From Chelydra serpentina (lineage: Eukaryota; Chordata; Testudines; Chelydridae), in NCBI GenBank assembly GCA_037349315.1, contig JBAIAC010000018.1:4836001-4900000 (forward strand): a stretch of DNA of 64,000 nt, in the 5' to 3' direction. Each line of letters opens with the position of its first letter. Positions within the stretch are counted from its first letter, which is position 1. Below are positions 12,401 through 23,028 of this stretch, piece after piece. A program made the position numbers and the translations under genes. The notes beneath the pieces are model-generated. The model saw only the letters and a program-made list of their open reading frames with translations, did not search any database and was not told the DNA's origin.

Positions 12401-13639
12401 TCATCAGAAAATTCCAAACCAGCTCAACTGAGTACCTGCTTTCTGAAAATCATGTCTCTATAACATGCCACAGGTTGGGCATCCAAAAACGGAGACACCC
12501 AAAATCACTAGTCATTTTAAAAAATATTGGCCAAGAATTGTGAGGGGAAAAAAAGGCAAAGGAGAAAACAGACATAACCAGACCCCTGATGCCACTTGCA
12601 GTGCTTCACAGAATCAAATCTGACACTCCTGGACTGACCTACAGTGGCAGCCCCACTAGTACAATATAATGTACAATCTACTGTATGGTATTATTGTACA
12701 GTTGTACTATATTAAAACTTCCTATGGATCTATGGCCTAAACAGAATGACACAAAAATATTCTTCATTTTCTAGGAACTGGAGATGGGTGCAAGGCCCAA
12801 CATTCTGATCTAGATCTGCATTCAAGTTCATTAGTGCTTCAAACCAGAGTTTTAGTCCATTCCATTCTATAGGTCAGGGTCACATGTAATGTTTGGATCC
12901 AGATCTGGATTGTAGACACCCCTTAAATTTGGGGGTGACTAGATCTAGGATCTTGATTCAGACTTGAAACGCACTCTACTTTAAACATTTTCAATGGAAA
13001 TGATATCTGAGATCTGAGGGTTAAATGAACAAACAGAACAATGAGCACAAAATAATGATCCATCTGGAAAGGGGAAAGGAACAAAAGGAATTTTTGGCAC
13101 AAGGAAATTGAGATTGTTGAAATCCCGATAGGGATGAAAAGTGTGAAAGCACTGGATGTCCTGGTGAAAGCCAGGCGCAGACTTGAAGAACTAACCACTA
13201 ACTTATTCAGTGATGAGAATGAATAGGATCCTTTATCTGTTGAGAATTGTTATCACCAGACACTCCATGAAGAAGCATACAGGTAATCAGGGCAGATGTG
13301 AATTAGTGTAACTGTGTTAAATCTGGCAACAAAGTAAGGCTATCTGAATTACTGCAGTCATAAAATGTTATTATCATTTATTTATACAGAACCAGAAGTG
13401 TGCAAAATACTGCTTTGCTTCCGGAAGCTGCTGGCACAGAGTGGAAATGGCTCCATTTAAGCAATTTTTTATTATAAATGAGGGAGTGAATTCAGCAAAA
13501 ACTGCAGCATACATACAGGGGGGAAATTACAGGGTAGTTTTTGCTTAGCAGGTGTGCATCTAACTTGCAGGGAAAATGTTTAAACTGATGGGAATTGAAG
13601 TGTTTGATTTATTTACTTTCATAATGACTTGCACAAGTC
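9431..13639. other. Long AT-rich intergenic stretch, no gene recognised
   Basis: No coding pattern. Short old palindromic-repeat pieces may lie near 9660-9730 and 12475-12540 (both read CCCAAAATCAC followed by AGTCA and TTTTGAAAATCTTGGCCA-like words). 10980-11330 is richer in GC and contains GGGTTAATGA and AGCTGCTGCTGTGCAGCACC but matches nothing I know. Confidence 0.45.
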
Positions 13640-13775
13640 CACTACTCTTATTACAGTAAAAATTATTATGGTTGGAGACCCTAACCAAAATCTTAGCCCC
13701 ATTGTATTTGGCACTGTACAGACACATAGTAAGAGGCAGTCCCTTTCCTGAAGAGTTTATAATTTTTATAGCACT
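13640..13775 (-). repeat. SINE 3'-tail fragment, minus orientation
   Basis: The stretch contains TAGCCCCATTGTATTTGGCACTGTACAGACACATAGTAAGAGGCAGTCCCTTTCCTGAAGAG in separable words. GCCCCATTGT, CTGTACAGACA, CAGTCCC and GAAGAGTTTATAA are the markers of the old amniote SINE tail that also appears at 38728-38860 and at 44300-44400 in the opposite sense. Confidence 0.5.
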
Positions 13776-14704
13776 ATGAAGGTACAAAGGATACCATTCC
13801 TTTGGGGTCAGAGGCCTGCAGCGTGCTGCCTGGCTGATTAGCCCTGCCTGCTGCACCTGAGAGGAGAGCTGAACTTAATTAACTGATCCTTATGAAAGAA
13901 GACACCAGGTGGGAGACTGTAACCCTCCTCAGATTGTTGAGGGGTTGTACTTTCAAAGGACTGCGACTGGAACTGCTGCAAAAAGGAACTGTCTTAAAAA
14001 CCAAATGGACAGAAGGGAGACTGTGAGAAATCTTTGGTTACTACGGTAAGTAAGTGCCAGGAATTTTGGGTTGCTGAAGGTATTATTGTGAGGGAAAGAT
14101 TTTGGGAAGGGACTGCTTAGCCTGCATAGACTTTGAGGGAAGAAAGTGTGAGCTTTGATTTCTTCTGTTAAGAGGAGTTAAAATAAACAACTAAGCCTGC
14201 TGGAAGCTGCTTCCCTAGATTCTTTGAATAGTGCTCAGACAGAATTACCCTAGGAAGTGAGCTGGCTCAGCAAGAGCAAATCCTGTCCTAGTAGGAGGAA
14301 GGCACTGTAAAATAGGCCCCAATCCTTTACAAGCACTATATGGTGGATCCTGGTGACTTACCACTGCAAGATGGGATTCAGCATTTCCTTTTAGTGTACT
14401 GATTACTAAATGAAGCAAGAATATCATGATTGTTATACAATATATACCACTGCATGTTGTTACATTAATTGTGGTATACATTTAAGAAATTCAGTCCCAA
14501 GCACACAAGTAAGACAGATATTTGAGCTGAAATGGTTTGCTCATTCTTTCAGTACCTTGCAGAAAAAGCAATAGCTCAAGTAGATTTTTTTTATTTTTTT
14601 TTTAGTGCCTTGACTTTTCCCTTGGTTACATCCTCCCCCTCAACTCCCCCCGCCCCCAGTGAATGATTTTGTCCTAACTGAAGAACTCCAAATTAACAAT
14701 TGGG
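13776..14704. other. Intergenic; possible LTR-like or transcribed tract
   Basis: 13797-14230 is purine-rich and holds a consensus donor (CTACG followed by GTAAGTAAG at 14048) on the plus strand, but no long open frame precedes it. It could be part of an unrecognised LTR repeat or a non-coding exon. Nothing in the remainder is recognisable. Confidence 0.3.
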
Positions 14705-14719
14705 GTGTGTGTGTGTGTG

Positions 14720-14789
<70 letters not shown>
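14705..14789. repeat. Compound palindromic microsatellite (GT)n(AT)n(AC)n
   Basis: GT repeats (14705-14720) pass into about 53 nt of alternating A/T and then into AC repeats (to 14789). The whole block is its own reverse complement apart from arm lengths, so it can form a cruciform or hairpin. Confidence 0.95.
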
Positions 14790-15054
14790 CACAAAAGCAT
14801 GATGAAATATCATTACAATGGTTGCAAGATCAAGCACTCAGCTTGGAAAATGCAAGAATACAGAAGAACTACATGATGTCCCACAGTATAAATAACCCCA
14901 CATCCTAGATTGATAAGACTATGTGCGTGTGTATGTGTGGGGTGTCATTATATGTACGTATCTGATATATGCTTGGGAGATGGATTAGTGGACAAAGGAT
15001 AGGTTGGATGGTCAAAGGTGCATGATAAATTAACTTATCACAAAGAATTCATCA

Positions 15055-15232
15055 TATCATAGAATATCAAGGTTGGAAGGGACCTTAGGAGGTCATCTAG
15101 TCCAACCCCCTGCTCAAAGCAGGACCAATCCCCAATTTTTGCCCCAGATCCCTAAATGGCCCCCTCAAGGATTGAACTCACAACCCTGGGTTTAGCAGGC
15201 CAATGCTCAAACCACTGAGCTATCCCTCCCCT
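15055..15232 (-). mobile_element. Turtle tRNA-derived SINE with CR1-type tail (Cry-like), minus
   Basis: Read on the minus strand it starts with GGGATAGCTCAGTGGTTTGA (box A region), carries GGTTGTGAGTTCAATCC (box B region), then GGGGGCCATTTAGGGATCTGG, and ends in GAGCAGGGGGTTGGACTAGA, GGTCCCTTCCAACC and TATTCTATGAT. A Pol III tRNA-like head joined to a CR1 LINE 3' tail is the layout of the cryptodire SINE family (published as tRNA-Lys derived). Both promoter boxes are intact. It is nearly identical to the copy at 49432-49614, so both are fairly young. No clear TSD. Confidence 0.85.
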
Positions 15233-16376
15233 CCCTATGTATGGAGTGTCTAGAATTGCACTTCACACATGTGCATAGCTAACTGGTGTTAAGATCATGT
15301 GTGTCTTAGGATGTGCATTGAAGGAGGCAGGGCTCCACTGTGTGCAGTCTGAATGTTTGAATTGTGTGATTTTTGATCAGCCATGCAACATTATTTTTGT
15401 TATGTTTTTTTAATAGAATCTGTCGATCTCTGTGTCCAGTGCTATACACAGTTATATATAATTTGGAATATTGTGTATTTTAAAAAGCTGAATAAAGATG
15501 AAGTTAAAAAGGGAAAGGGAGAGAATGATTACTTCAAGTGAGGAATAAACTTCATGAAAAGATGAAGTCCTAAGCTACTGAGATTTTGTTTTTCATGCTA
15601 ATGTTGCTGGGAATAAAAACCAAGGAAGAAAACACAGGAAATATTATAGCATCACTCTTGCAATGTTATGGTTGAGAAGGTATTTCCATTATAACAGTAA
15701 TGGAGATAGGCAGACACAGCATTGTGCTCATTGTATATTATGTGGGTGCACAAGAAGTGTGGGAATACAAGAATCCTATCCCTTTGCTTCACCCATGCAA
15801 ATGCTGGGCAGAGTCTCCAACCTCAATACTCCCCTGAATGCAGGCACTGGTCCTCTTAGCATCCTTGGGGAGCAAGCCACCGCAAAAGTGGCAGGGAGGA
15901 AGAAAAACGATGGCTCTACTTTCACAGAAGCCAATGGTGCTAGCCCACCATTGAGTGGTGTGCATGCTACAGTTTCCTAAGGGATGACACAGCAGGCACA
16001 TTACCTGTGCGATGAAGAGCTCCAGCCAGCATCATGCTCCCATTGTACAACTACCACTGTTGAACCTTAAGTGTTTCTAGTATTGCTCAGCCTGCTATTG
16101 TCAACAACCTACTAAGGTTTGGAGCTCTGGATCCACCTGCCTACATCCCATGTGGGGTCGTGAATTGCAGCAGCAGAGCTAGTGTTTTGGTGGAGTCATT
16201 TTAGATTGCTTTTATTTTCCTTTTCTTTGCAACAAATGACTAGCTTTGTATTAAAGCAGGTCAGGGTAAAATATTTTTAAAAGAACAATAACATTGGTAG
16301 GAGGCTTTGTGTAGCAGAGTTTTATTGATCTGAAATTAATTTGGGTGTCTTACCTTCCTCATTTTTCCTCCGCTCT
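15233..16376. other. Intergenic sequence, no gene recognised
   Basis: Unique-looking. The frames at 15663-16001 on both strands overlap and have no domain signature. Confidence 0.45.
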
Positions 16377-16390
16377 CCCCCCCCCCCCCC
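16377..16390. repeat. Poly-C run (14 C)
   Basis: Homopolymer in a pyrimidine-rich context. The length is likely to be uncertain in the assembly. Confidence 0.9.
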
Positions 16391-17735
16391 AAATCCAGGT
16401 AACTTGAAACTAATTTCACCACATAATGATTTCCATCTTAATTTGCAAAGGGGAATACAAATGAATTCTCAACCAAAAACCCACAATGTTTCTGCCTTTT
16501 AAATAATTTTTTTGGCTAACATGTGGAACTCTAGGAAATATAGAAGTTTGATCTCCATTCTTAAATGATCCCCACTGTAACTATGTGCCATATAGGTATC
16601 TTGTCAGGCCCAATCTAGATCCCACTTGAATCTGTGGGAGGCTTTCCATTGACTTCAGTAGGAGTTGGTTTATGTCCATAACAGTCCTTTGGAAAGGAGA
16701 GCAAATGGATACACAATCTCAGATGTAGTATTAACCTCTCATTTCTGCTTAGCCTGCTGCCTTGCTACCACTTTAAGAGCTCATTCTTGCTAAATGTTAG
16801 TAACTTTTACAGGTGCTGAATGTCCATGTTGCTCAGTAAAGTCAATAGGTTCATGAGTCCATGAGTTGCTCAGCATCTTGCAGGATTGAGCCCCAAATCA
16901 GCTGGCCATGGAAAAGTTAACAGAACAGCAAATTGGGCCAGTTACACCAAGCAGCACAAGAGACATGTTTGCAGGATGTAGCATATTCAGAAGCAATAAG
17001 CTCTATAGCACCAACCACTGAACTCAATGGGAGGTTTACTATTGACTTCAATAGGAGCAGGACCATCAATCCAATGCCTATAATTGTATCACTTATGTTA
17101 GAATAATTTATTTTGGATCATTTTACTTGTGTGCAGGTACATGAATATCATTTCTCCATCTGTTTCTTCTTCAGGATGTCAGCATTAATAATTTGGTAAT
17201 ACAGTCTATCTCCATTTATTTGTGCCATGTAAAAGGAATGAACAGATTCAAAAGGTTTAGTGCAATATAGTTGTATTCAGTTGTATCTGGAGCCTTGGGG
17301 AATGTTCTAACAAAGATAATTGGATTAGCAATGACTGAACTGAAGGGAAGAGAGGGTAAGGGTGGTGGGGGTAGCATCCTTCTGAGCCCTGCAGCGTTTT
17401 AGAAAGGTTTAACCCTCACAGCTGAAGTGAAGATGATAAATCACATGTCAGTTCTGACCAATCAGGCAATCAAATGGCAATGGCAGCAAAGTGTTTTCTA
17501 GTATGTCACTTTTTTAATATGCCTTGTGACATAATTTCACAAGTACCGCTGACTTCCCTTTGAGGGTTGCCCTAGTGGTTAGAGAGGCTTTTTTTTTCTC
17601 TAGACACTTCACTAATCACTCACAAAGCTTCTTCAGAGGAAAAAACCTGTGATCAAACAGACCCCACCTTCTTCAAAGACACCGGTTCTCTCTGTGGTTG
17701 TGTGTCTGTGCACGTGAGAGAAATCAGTTACTTAC
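16391..17735. other. Intergenic with short CATTGACTTCA-type repeat pieces
   Basis: CCATTGACTTCAGTAGGAGT (16648) and ATTGACTTCAATAGGAGCAG (17040) belong to the same old family of self-complementary short repeats (centres on TTGACTTCA). 17566-17600 holds CCTAGTGGTTAGAGAGGC, a box A-like SINE head. Otherwise nothing. Confidence 0.4.
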
Positions 17736-17835
17736 CAGGTGTTGGTGTCCATGTTCACTGTCATGCAACTCCCTCCCTCCACAGGTTCAATTAAAAGGTC
17801 AACTATATTTTTAGGCTGTTGCGTAAGGGGCAACT
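17736..17835 (-). CDS. Candidate 100-bp internal exon, unrecognised
   Basis: On the minus strand the segment is bounded by a possible acceptor (CTTCACTCCACAATAG at its 5' side) and a strong donor (ACACCTG followed by GTAAGTAACT). Starting with two carried-over bases it is open throughout. The frame contains QQPKNIVDLLIEPVEGG and then SCMTVNMDTNT, which has protein-like composition rather than the Leu/Ser/Pro bias of the chance frames nearby. The same frame is open upstream to an ATG (MIKGDDGC), so it could also be the end of a small ORF that stops right at the donor. I recognise no protein family. The acceptor is mediocre and the assignment is weak. Confidence 0.22.
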
Positions 17836-20308
17836 CTATTGTGGAGTGAAGGCACATGCAGCCATCATCGCCTTTTATCATTCTGCTGCTGTGTGAACAT
17901 CAGGCAATAAAGATTAAAATAGAATTGCTAGACACAGCCATTTTAACTTGACAGTAAAAAAGCAAACTTGTGTTTTCTCATTTAGGCTAATGTGGTGCAT
18001 TCAGCATTGGAATTTTCAACAACTTTCAACATTGGCTTAACTCTGCTCCCATTGAAGTCAGTGGTGAAACTTCCATTCACTTTAAAAGAATTTAGAATGA
18101 GGCCAACACTGCGCACTTTTGAAAAGCCCACCCTAAAAGCACAATGTTACATGTCCTATCAGAGTAACCAAGGGACTGAGAAAAATCCATTTAATGAACA
18201 AAGGTGGTCTTCACATAGAGCTGGAGCAGAACTATATTCAGCACAATTGGGGTCATTTTAGGGCAGTCTCTCTCTTTGAGAGGAGATTGCTTAATAAGGC
18301 TGGCTTTCACTGCTGTTTGTCCTCCTTGCTTCACTATTGTGAATCATATGGTACATTCTATCCACCCTTCCCTGGCCACAGCTGATCCTGAGGGAGGGGA
18401 ACTGGTGTGATTCCACTACACATAGGTGGAAGGGAGGATGAAGGATTCAGGAAGCACCAGCATTTCGTGGAGACTTTGGAGATAGGGCAGGAACATAATT
18501 ATTTGAACCCTATCTGAGAATTTACTGTCTATTTTCCCCATGAACTTGGTGAAGCAACAGCAGAGGCGGCAGTTGCCCTGTGGTTTCAGTAGACCTGCTC
18601 CACGGTCACTCAACAACTTAGTAGAAGGATAGTTTTCCCCAATGGGGAATCCTAGTGCACACACAGTTACTAGTTGTGTATGTTAGGAATGTTGATTTGG
18701 CTCTAATGGTTTACTGATGCTGGCATGACTATATGGAATTGGAAAAACCATATGAATAACCAATAATACATATACAAAATATTTAATAATGTCCACTTAG
18801 TGGGGCAACACACCCTCCCCAAATTCCGGCTTTCAACTCCTATTACTGATTATGAGAATTATACGTACACCCCATTGGTAAAGAATTTGCTAGTGGTGGA
18901 CTCCAGACACACGACGTAGATACATATCCAGATTTCAGTCACTTCAGCAAGGGATTGGGAAGAGCGTGTGTTTGGATCCAGGGTTTTGTTTTAGCCCACT
19001 ATAAAGATAAGAGCTTGCTGTAAATTTTGGATTTGGATTCAGGTTTGGATTTCCAACACTTGATAGTTCCAAGGTGTTTGGATTTGGGCATTTGGCAGAG
19101 GTCCATGCCTGGAATATACCCATCTCTTTATTGTAAATTTAGCTGGATTAGGAATACATAATCGTTCTCTTTACTGAAATAAAGAGAACTGCTACAAAAG
19201 CCCACTTTGCTATATATAGTACACATTATGTATATTTTACAACCTCCAGTTTAACGGCACACCTTTACTGCTGATTTACAGAAATGCCTTTACATTCGCA
19301 ATGAAATATGGACAAATCCATACCATGTTACTGAAAGTCACATCTGGTTGACCAAGTCTGACCAGATAAAAGAATAATTAAATTCCCTGCCCTAGAGAGT
19401 GTTAATCAAGTGGGAGGCTGTTATTTTTTGCAGCACATTACACTCTGAGAAAAGGCTGGGTACTAAAATCTTAGATTCTTTAATTAAGGTAAGAGTAAAG
19501 TGAGAATTTATTTTGTACCTTAAAACCACTAACATCCTCTGAGTTGGTGGCCTGCATCAATGATTGTTTGCTTCCAGCTGGCACCTATAATTACTGTATT
19601 TCCAGCTAACTATGTTTCCAGATTTATTTAGCAAGTGTAGAGTCTCTAGGGATGATATTCAGCTGTCAGTAAAGACATTTCCTTTGTTGCTATATTGTTC
19701 CTTTCCACAGTTTTTTTTTAAAAGACACCTAACAGTACAATAGCTTGAGCCAAGCACAAGTGAAATCCTTGCAATATACTCTTGTACCCATTCAACCATT
19801 TAAGCTTTTTAAAAATTAAAGCAATTTCCTTGTTTAAAGTGAGAACAACAGATCTTCAAAATGTGTGCTGCATGCTGCCTGTTAACCTATGACATACTGT
19901 ACAGATTGCAACTGGGGAACAATCTGTATGGTATGAATCTCTTGCTGGAAGTCAGTCTTTTTCACTTTGCATAAATATGGAGACGTTCCTAGCTGAACAA
20001 ATCTCTTCATACTTTTGGAAAACACCATTCTTTAATCAACACGATGCATTCTTTATGTTAATTTGCACTATGGACTGTAAGAATATCTCATGTCTAATAT
20101 TGTATGCATGCCAACTTGGTAATTACGAGAAGTTATTTAAATGGTTTCCCCCCAAAAAATGTCATGTCGCTAACATATGTTGACAATATAAACACACATA
20201 GTGTGCAGATAAATACAAGGTCCATGAAGACATGGCTTGTGAGCAATTGCCTTCATATGCACGGTGTTTAAAATGTTGGTTTTCAATTCCATGTGTGTGA
20301 TATAAAGG
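17836..20308. other. Intergenic sequence, no gene recognised
   Basis: AT-rich. A small inverted repeat GTTCTCTTTA / TAAAGAGAAC lies at about 19164-19189. Around 18035-18100 CCCATTGAAGTCAGTGGTGAA is a fragment of the old palindromic repeats. No coding signal. Confidence 0.45.
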
Positions 20309-20600
20309 AAGGATGATTAAATGGTTAGAGGCCAAGTGTGGCTGGTGGAAGACAGGTCCAGTTCCTGCTCTGCCATTGCTATCCCTATGCTAGTCACTTA
20401 TGCCCAGACCCTCAAAGGTATTTAGGTAACTAACTCCCGTTGAATGCATACACCTTTGAGGATCTGGGCCTTAGTCTTTCTGTGCCTCAGTTTCTCATCT
20501 ATAAAACAGGGATAATCGTATGTCCCTACCTCAAGGAATGCTGTGATGATAAAAACATTAGATTGTGAGGAGCTCAAATACTATGGTAATACCTCAGATA
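20309..20600 (+). repeat. MIR-like SINE split by a MITE
   Basis: AAATGGTTAGAGGCC (box A-like), GGTCCAGTTCCTGCTCTGCC, then after the insertion GTCTTTCTGTGCCTCAGTTTC, TCATCTATAAAACAGGGATAA and TTGTGAGGAGCTCAAATACT. These are the ordered landmarks of MIR/CORE SINEs. The two halves join cleanly once 20401-20473 is removed. Confidence 0.7.
20401..20470. mobile_element. 70-bp MITE with TTA target duplication inside the MIR
   Basis: The ends are inverted repeats: GCCCAGACCCTCAAAGGT on the left, and ACCTTTGAGGATCTGGGC on the right, which reads GCCCAGATCCTCAAAGGT in reverse complement. TTA occurs on both sides (20398-20400 and 20471-20473), and removing the element plus one TTA restores the MIR phrase CACTTA-GTCTTTCTG. 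A 3-bp TWA duplication is the signature of PIF/Harbinger insertion. It is far too short to encode anything, so it is a fossil non-autonomous copy. Confidence 0.7.
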
Positions 20601-21590
20601 TCTCAATACCTCAGATATCTCACCATGATTTTTAAAGCTATACTCCTTGTTCCATGTTTATTCATCTAAATAAATGACCTTTATTTTCAAAATCCTTTCT
20701 CCTAAAGTCAATCTACAAAGCTTAGCGGCATCTCATCACTCACATGAAACAAAACTTTATGAATTGTGCTGAACTACTAACCCTCGCATACCTTCATTAT
20801 CATTTGATGGAGTTATGAGTGAGGTCTCTTGCAACTTGGACTAATTGCTAGCTGTTTCCAGCATACTGAAGAGACTGGTTGTATGTATACAGATGCGATA
20901 GGAGGCCCGTTTACAAGGTTGCTTTTTAAGAAGTGTTGAACAGTCATTCACAATCTAGTTTAGTAGGTCACAAGACTTCAGAGCCAACTGGCCCAACCTG
21001 AAGGACTGATCCAGACTATGGAAAAGATGCACAATTATAGGGGGATAGAAACAAATTTTGGAGGCTCCTTCCCAAGAAGTGGAAGAGAATCGGAACTAGA
21101 ACACTCTTGCTAGCCTAGGATCAGCACAGCAGGAGCAACAATACAAATGAACATCTTTCAAGGAGAGTAGCAGTACCATGGAAGAGAGAAAAGTAGCAAC
21201 AGGGAGACCTGGCAGAGCATGAGTTTTTTGAAGGAATAGCGTTAAATGATCAGATGTGTGCTTTCAAAGTGCCACTACTTTGGTCCAATTGCTAAGGAAA
21301 ATAATGCGTTAGGGGGCACAGATGTCAATGGGCCACTGCTTTCAGTTTCTGGTGAAACACTAGGGGCATGTCAACATAGTGCCTTAGTCCACACCAGCTG
21401 GGGTATAAATTCTGATGTCCACCAGGAGTTGCGCATTGAGTTGTGGATCCCTCTGGCACTATGGATCCCTAAAAGCTTCCTACTGCAAATTAATGTAGTC
21501 TGCTTTCAAACTCTTAGACTGTTTTTCTTTAGCTTAAGTTCTTGACTGTACATGATGATTTTTGAAACAATGATTTTCTTGTTTTCCTGC
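20601..21590. other. Intergenic sequence, no gene recognised
   Basis: No recognisable repeat. The frame at 21246-21545 has no domain. Confidence 0.45.
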
Positions 21591-22300
21591 ATTATTAGGT
21601 GAGTTTGCTTGCACACTGCCAGTAAATTAATTAATTGCCTATTAATATAAATATGCTCTACCTAAATGGCTTCTTACATTGCTAATTAGTCTAGCATCAA
21701 ATGGCCTTGCTATATTTGTACATAACAATATCAGGTTTTCATTTAGAGACAAAATATTTGCAAATATCCATATTAAGCATTTGAGAAATAACAAAGGTTT
21801 TTACATTTAAGTGGAAACATGAGTTGGGAAGTAACCAGTATTGTCCGTAAAATATTTCCCACCATAAATGTTAAGAGCATGAAGCGTTCAGTGTGATTAC
21901 AACAAAAACCAATTTCAATAAATATTTCTCTCATTCTTTTTGTGTTTGTTTAAACTTACACACTTTCTTTTCAAAGAAAAGCCTGTATTTGGCAGGGAGA
22001 GAGGGGGAGCTGGTATAGGTTCACTTGACCTCTCAATTTATTGCTCTGATAACATAACCCTGCATTCCTTTCACAACCAGGTTTCCTCCTAAGTGTTTAC
22101 ATGGTTTCTGCTTGTTTGCTCTTAATTGGGAGCTGGAAGGGGTAATCTTTTGGAATTTTTTTGATTGTTACAAAATATTAATGCTAATTAGCTAAAAGTG
22201 TGTATTATAGCTCAAAGCATCCTCTTGTAGCTACATATTAATATTTAGTAAAAGTGAAAGTTTCTGAAGACTTAAAAACTTTCACTTTTGCGTCAATATG
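21591..22300. promoter_or_regulatory. Possible conserved non-coding element with homeodomain-type motifs
   Basis: Repeat-free AT-rich sequence with clustered TAATTA/ATTAAT cores: AAATTAATTAATTGCC and ATTAATATAAATATGC (21623-21655), GCTAATTAG (21681) and AATGCTAATTAGC (22178). A perfect 14-bp inverted repeat follows at 22250-22289. Homeodomain proteins bind such cores, but they are frequent in AT-rich DNA, so enhancer function is only an inference and needs conservation data. Confidence 0.25.
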
Positions 22301-23028
22301 GAGATCTTTCTCCCACACTTTCCTATTCTAGAAGTCTTTCTGTCACTAATATCTAGGTCATGAATCAGCTCTGAATTTCCTTGCTTAACATTACCCTATT
22401 GGGTGTAAATACTTCCACGTTTTGTGATATAACAGCACACATTACAGAAAATCAGCCCCAAAACACCAGTTTATAATTACCTCACGCCCCCATTTCACCC
22501 AGTGCAAGCTTGCCTATTCATAGGATTTTTCTCCCCCACCCCGTATGAACTTTTCTGGGGCTGGAGTTGGCAGAGAGGAGCGACTGTAGCCTTAAAGTGG
22601 CCATTTTACAAGCTGCTTTCTCCTATCCTCTCTCTCTGTTCTGATAAGTGCCCTTAATTGCTGTGATGCCCCCCCCCCCAGTCCCAGTTTCCCCTTTCTT
22701 ATTGCTGAGGCAAAACCATATTCTCACAGTACAAAATATGAAATTCCCAGTTAAAGAATGGGGGGGAAGTATCTTATTTTTAAGTAGATGGAGTAGGTGA
22801 GTACGTTTTTGAAACTGGACCTAAATTATATTTTCATGGAAATAATAATGCTTACCACTTTTATCACACTTAAAGCACTGTACAGACATCAACTAATTAC
22901 ACCTCACAGCCACCTTATGAAGAAGGTGGGTGTAACCTTAAGAGCCTCCCAGGGCGAGAAGGCACAAGGCTTACTAGTAATAGGAAATGAGTTGTACTGA
23001 ATTGGTCAGGCCAGCTGAATCCCAACCC
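22301..23028. other. Intergenic sequence, no gene recognised
   Basis: Unique-looking with short poly-C (about 22670) and poly-G tracts. 22840-22990 contains AATAATGCTTACCAC and CTCACAGCCACCTTATGAAG, reminiscent of an old SINE tail in minus orientation, but weakly. Confidence 0.35.

Noticed and set aside
14640..14837. Ile/Tyr repeat frame
   Set aside because: Translation of the (AT)n microsatellite.
15181..15232. A functional tRNA gene
   Set aside because: The tRNA-like head has mismatched stems and is joined to a CR1-type tail, so it is a SINE.
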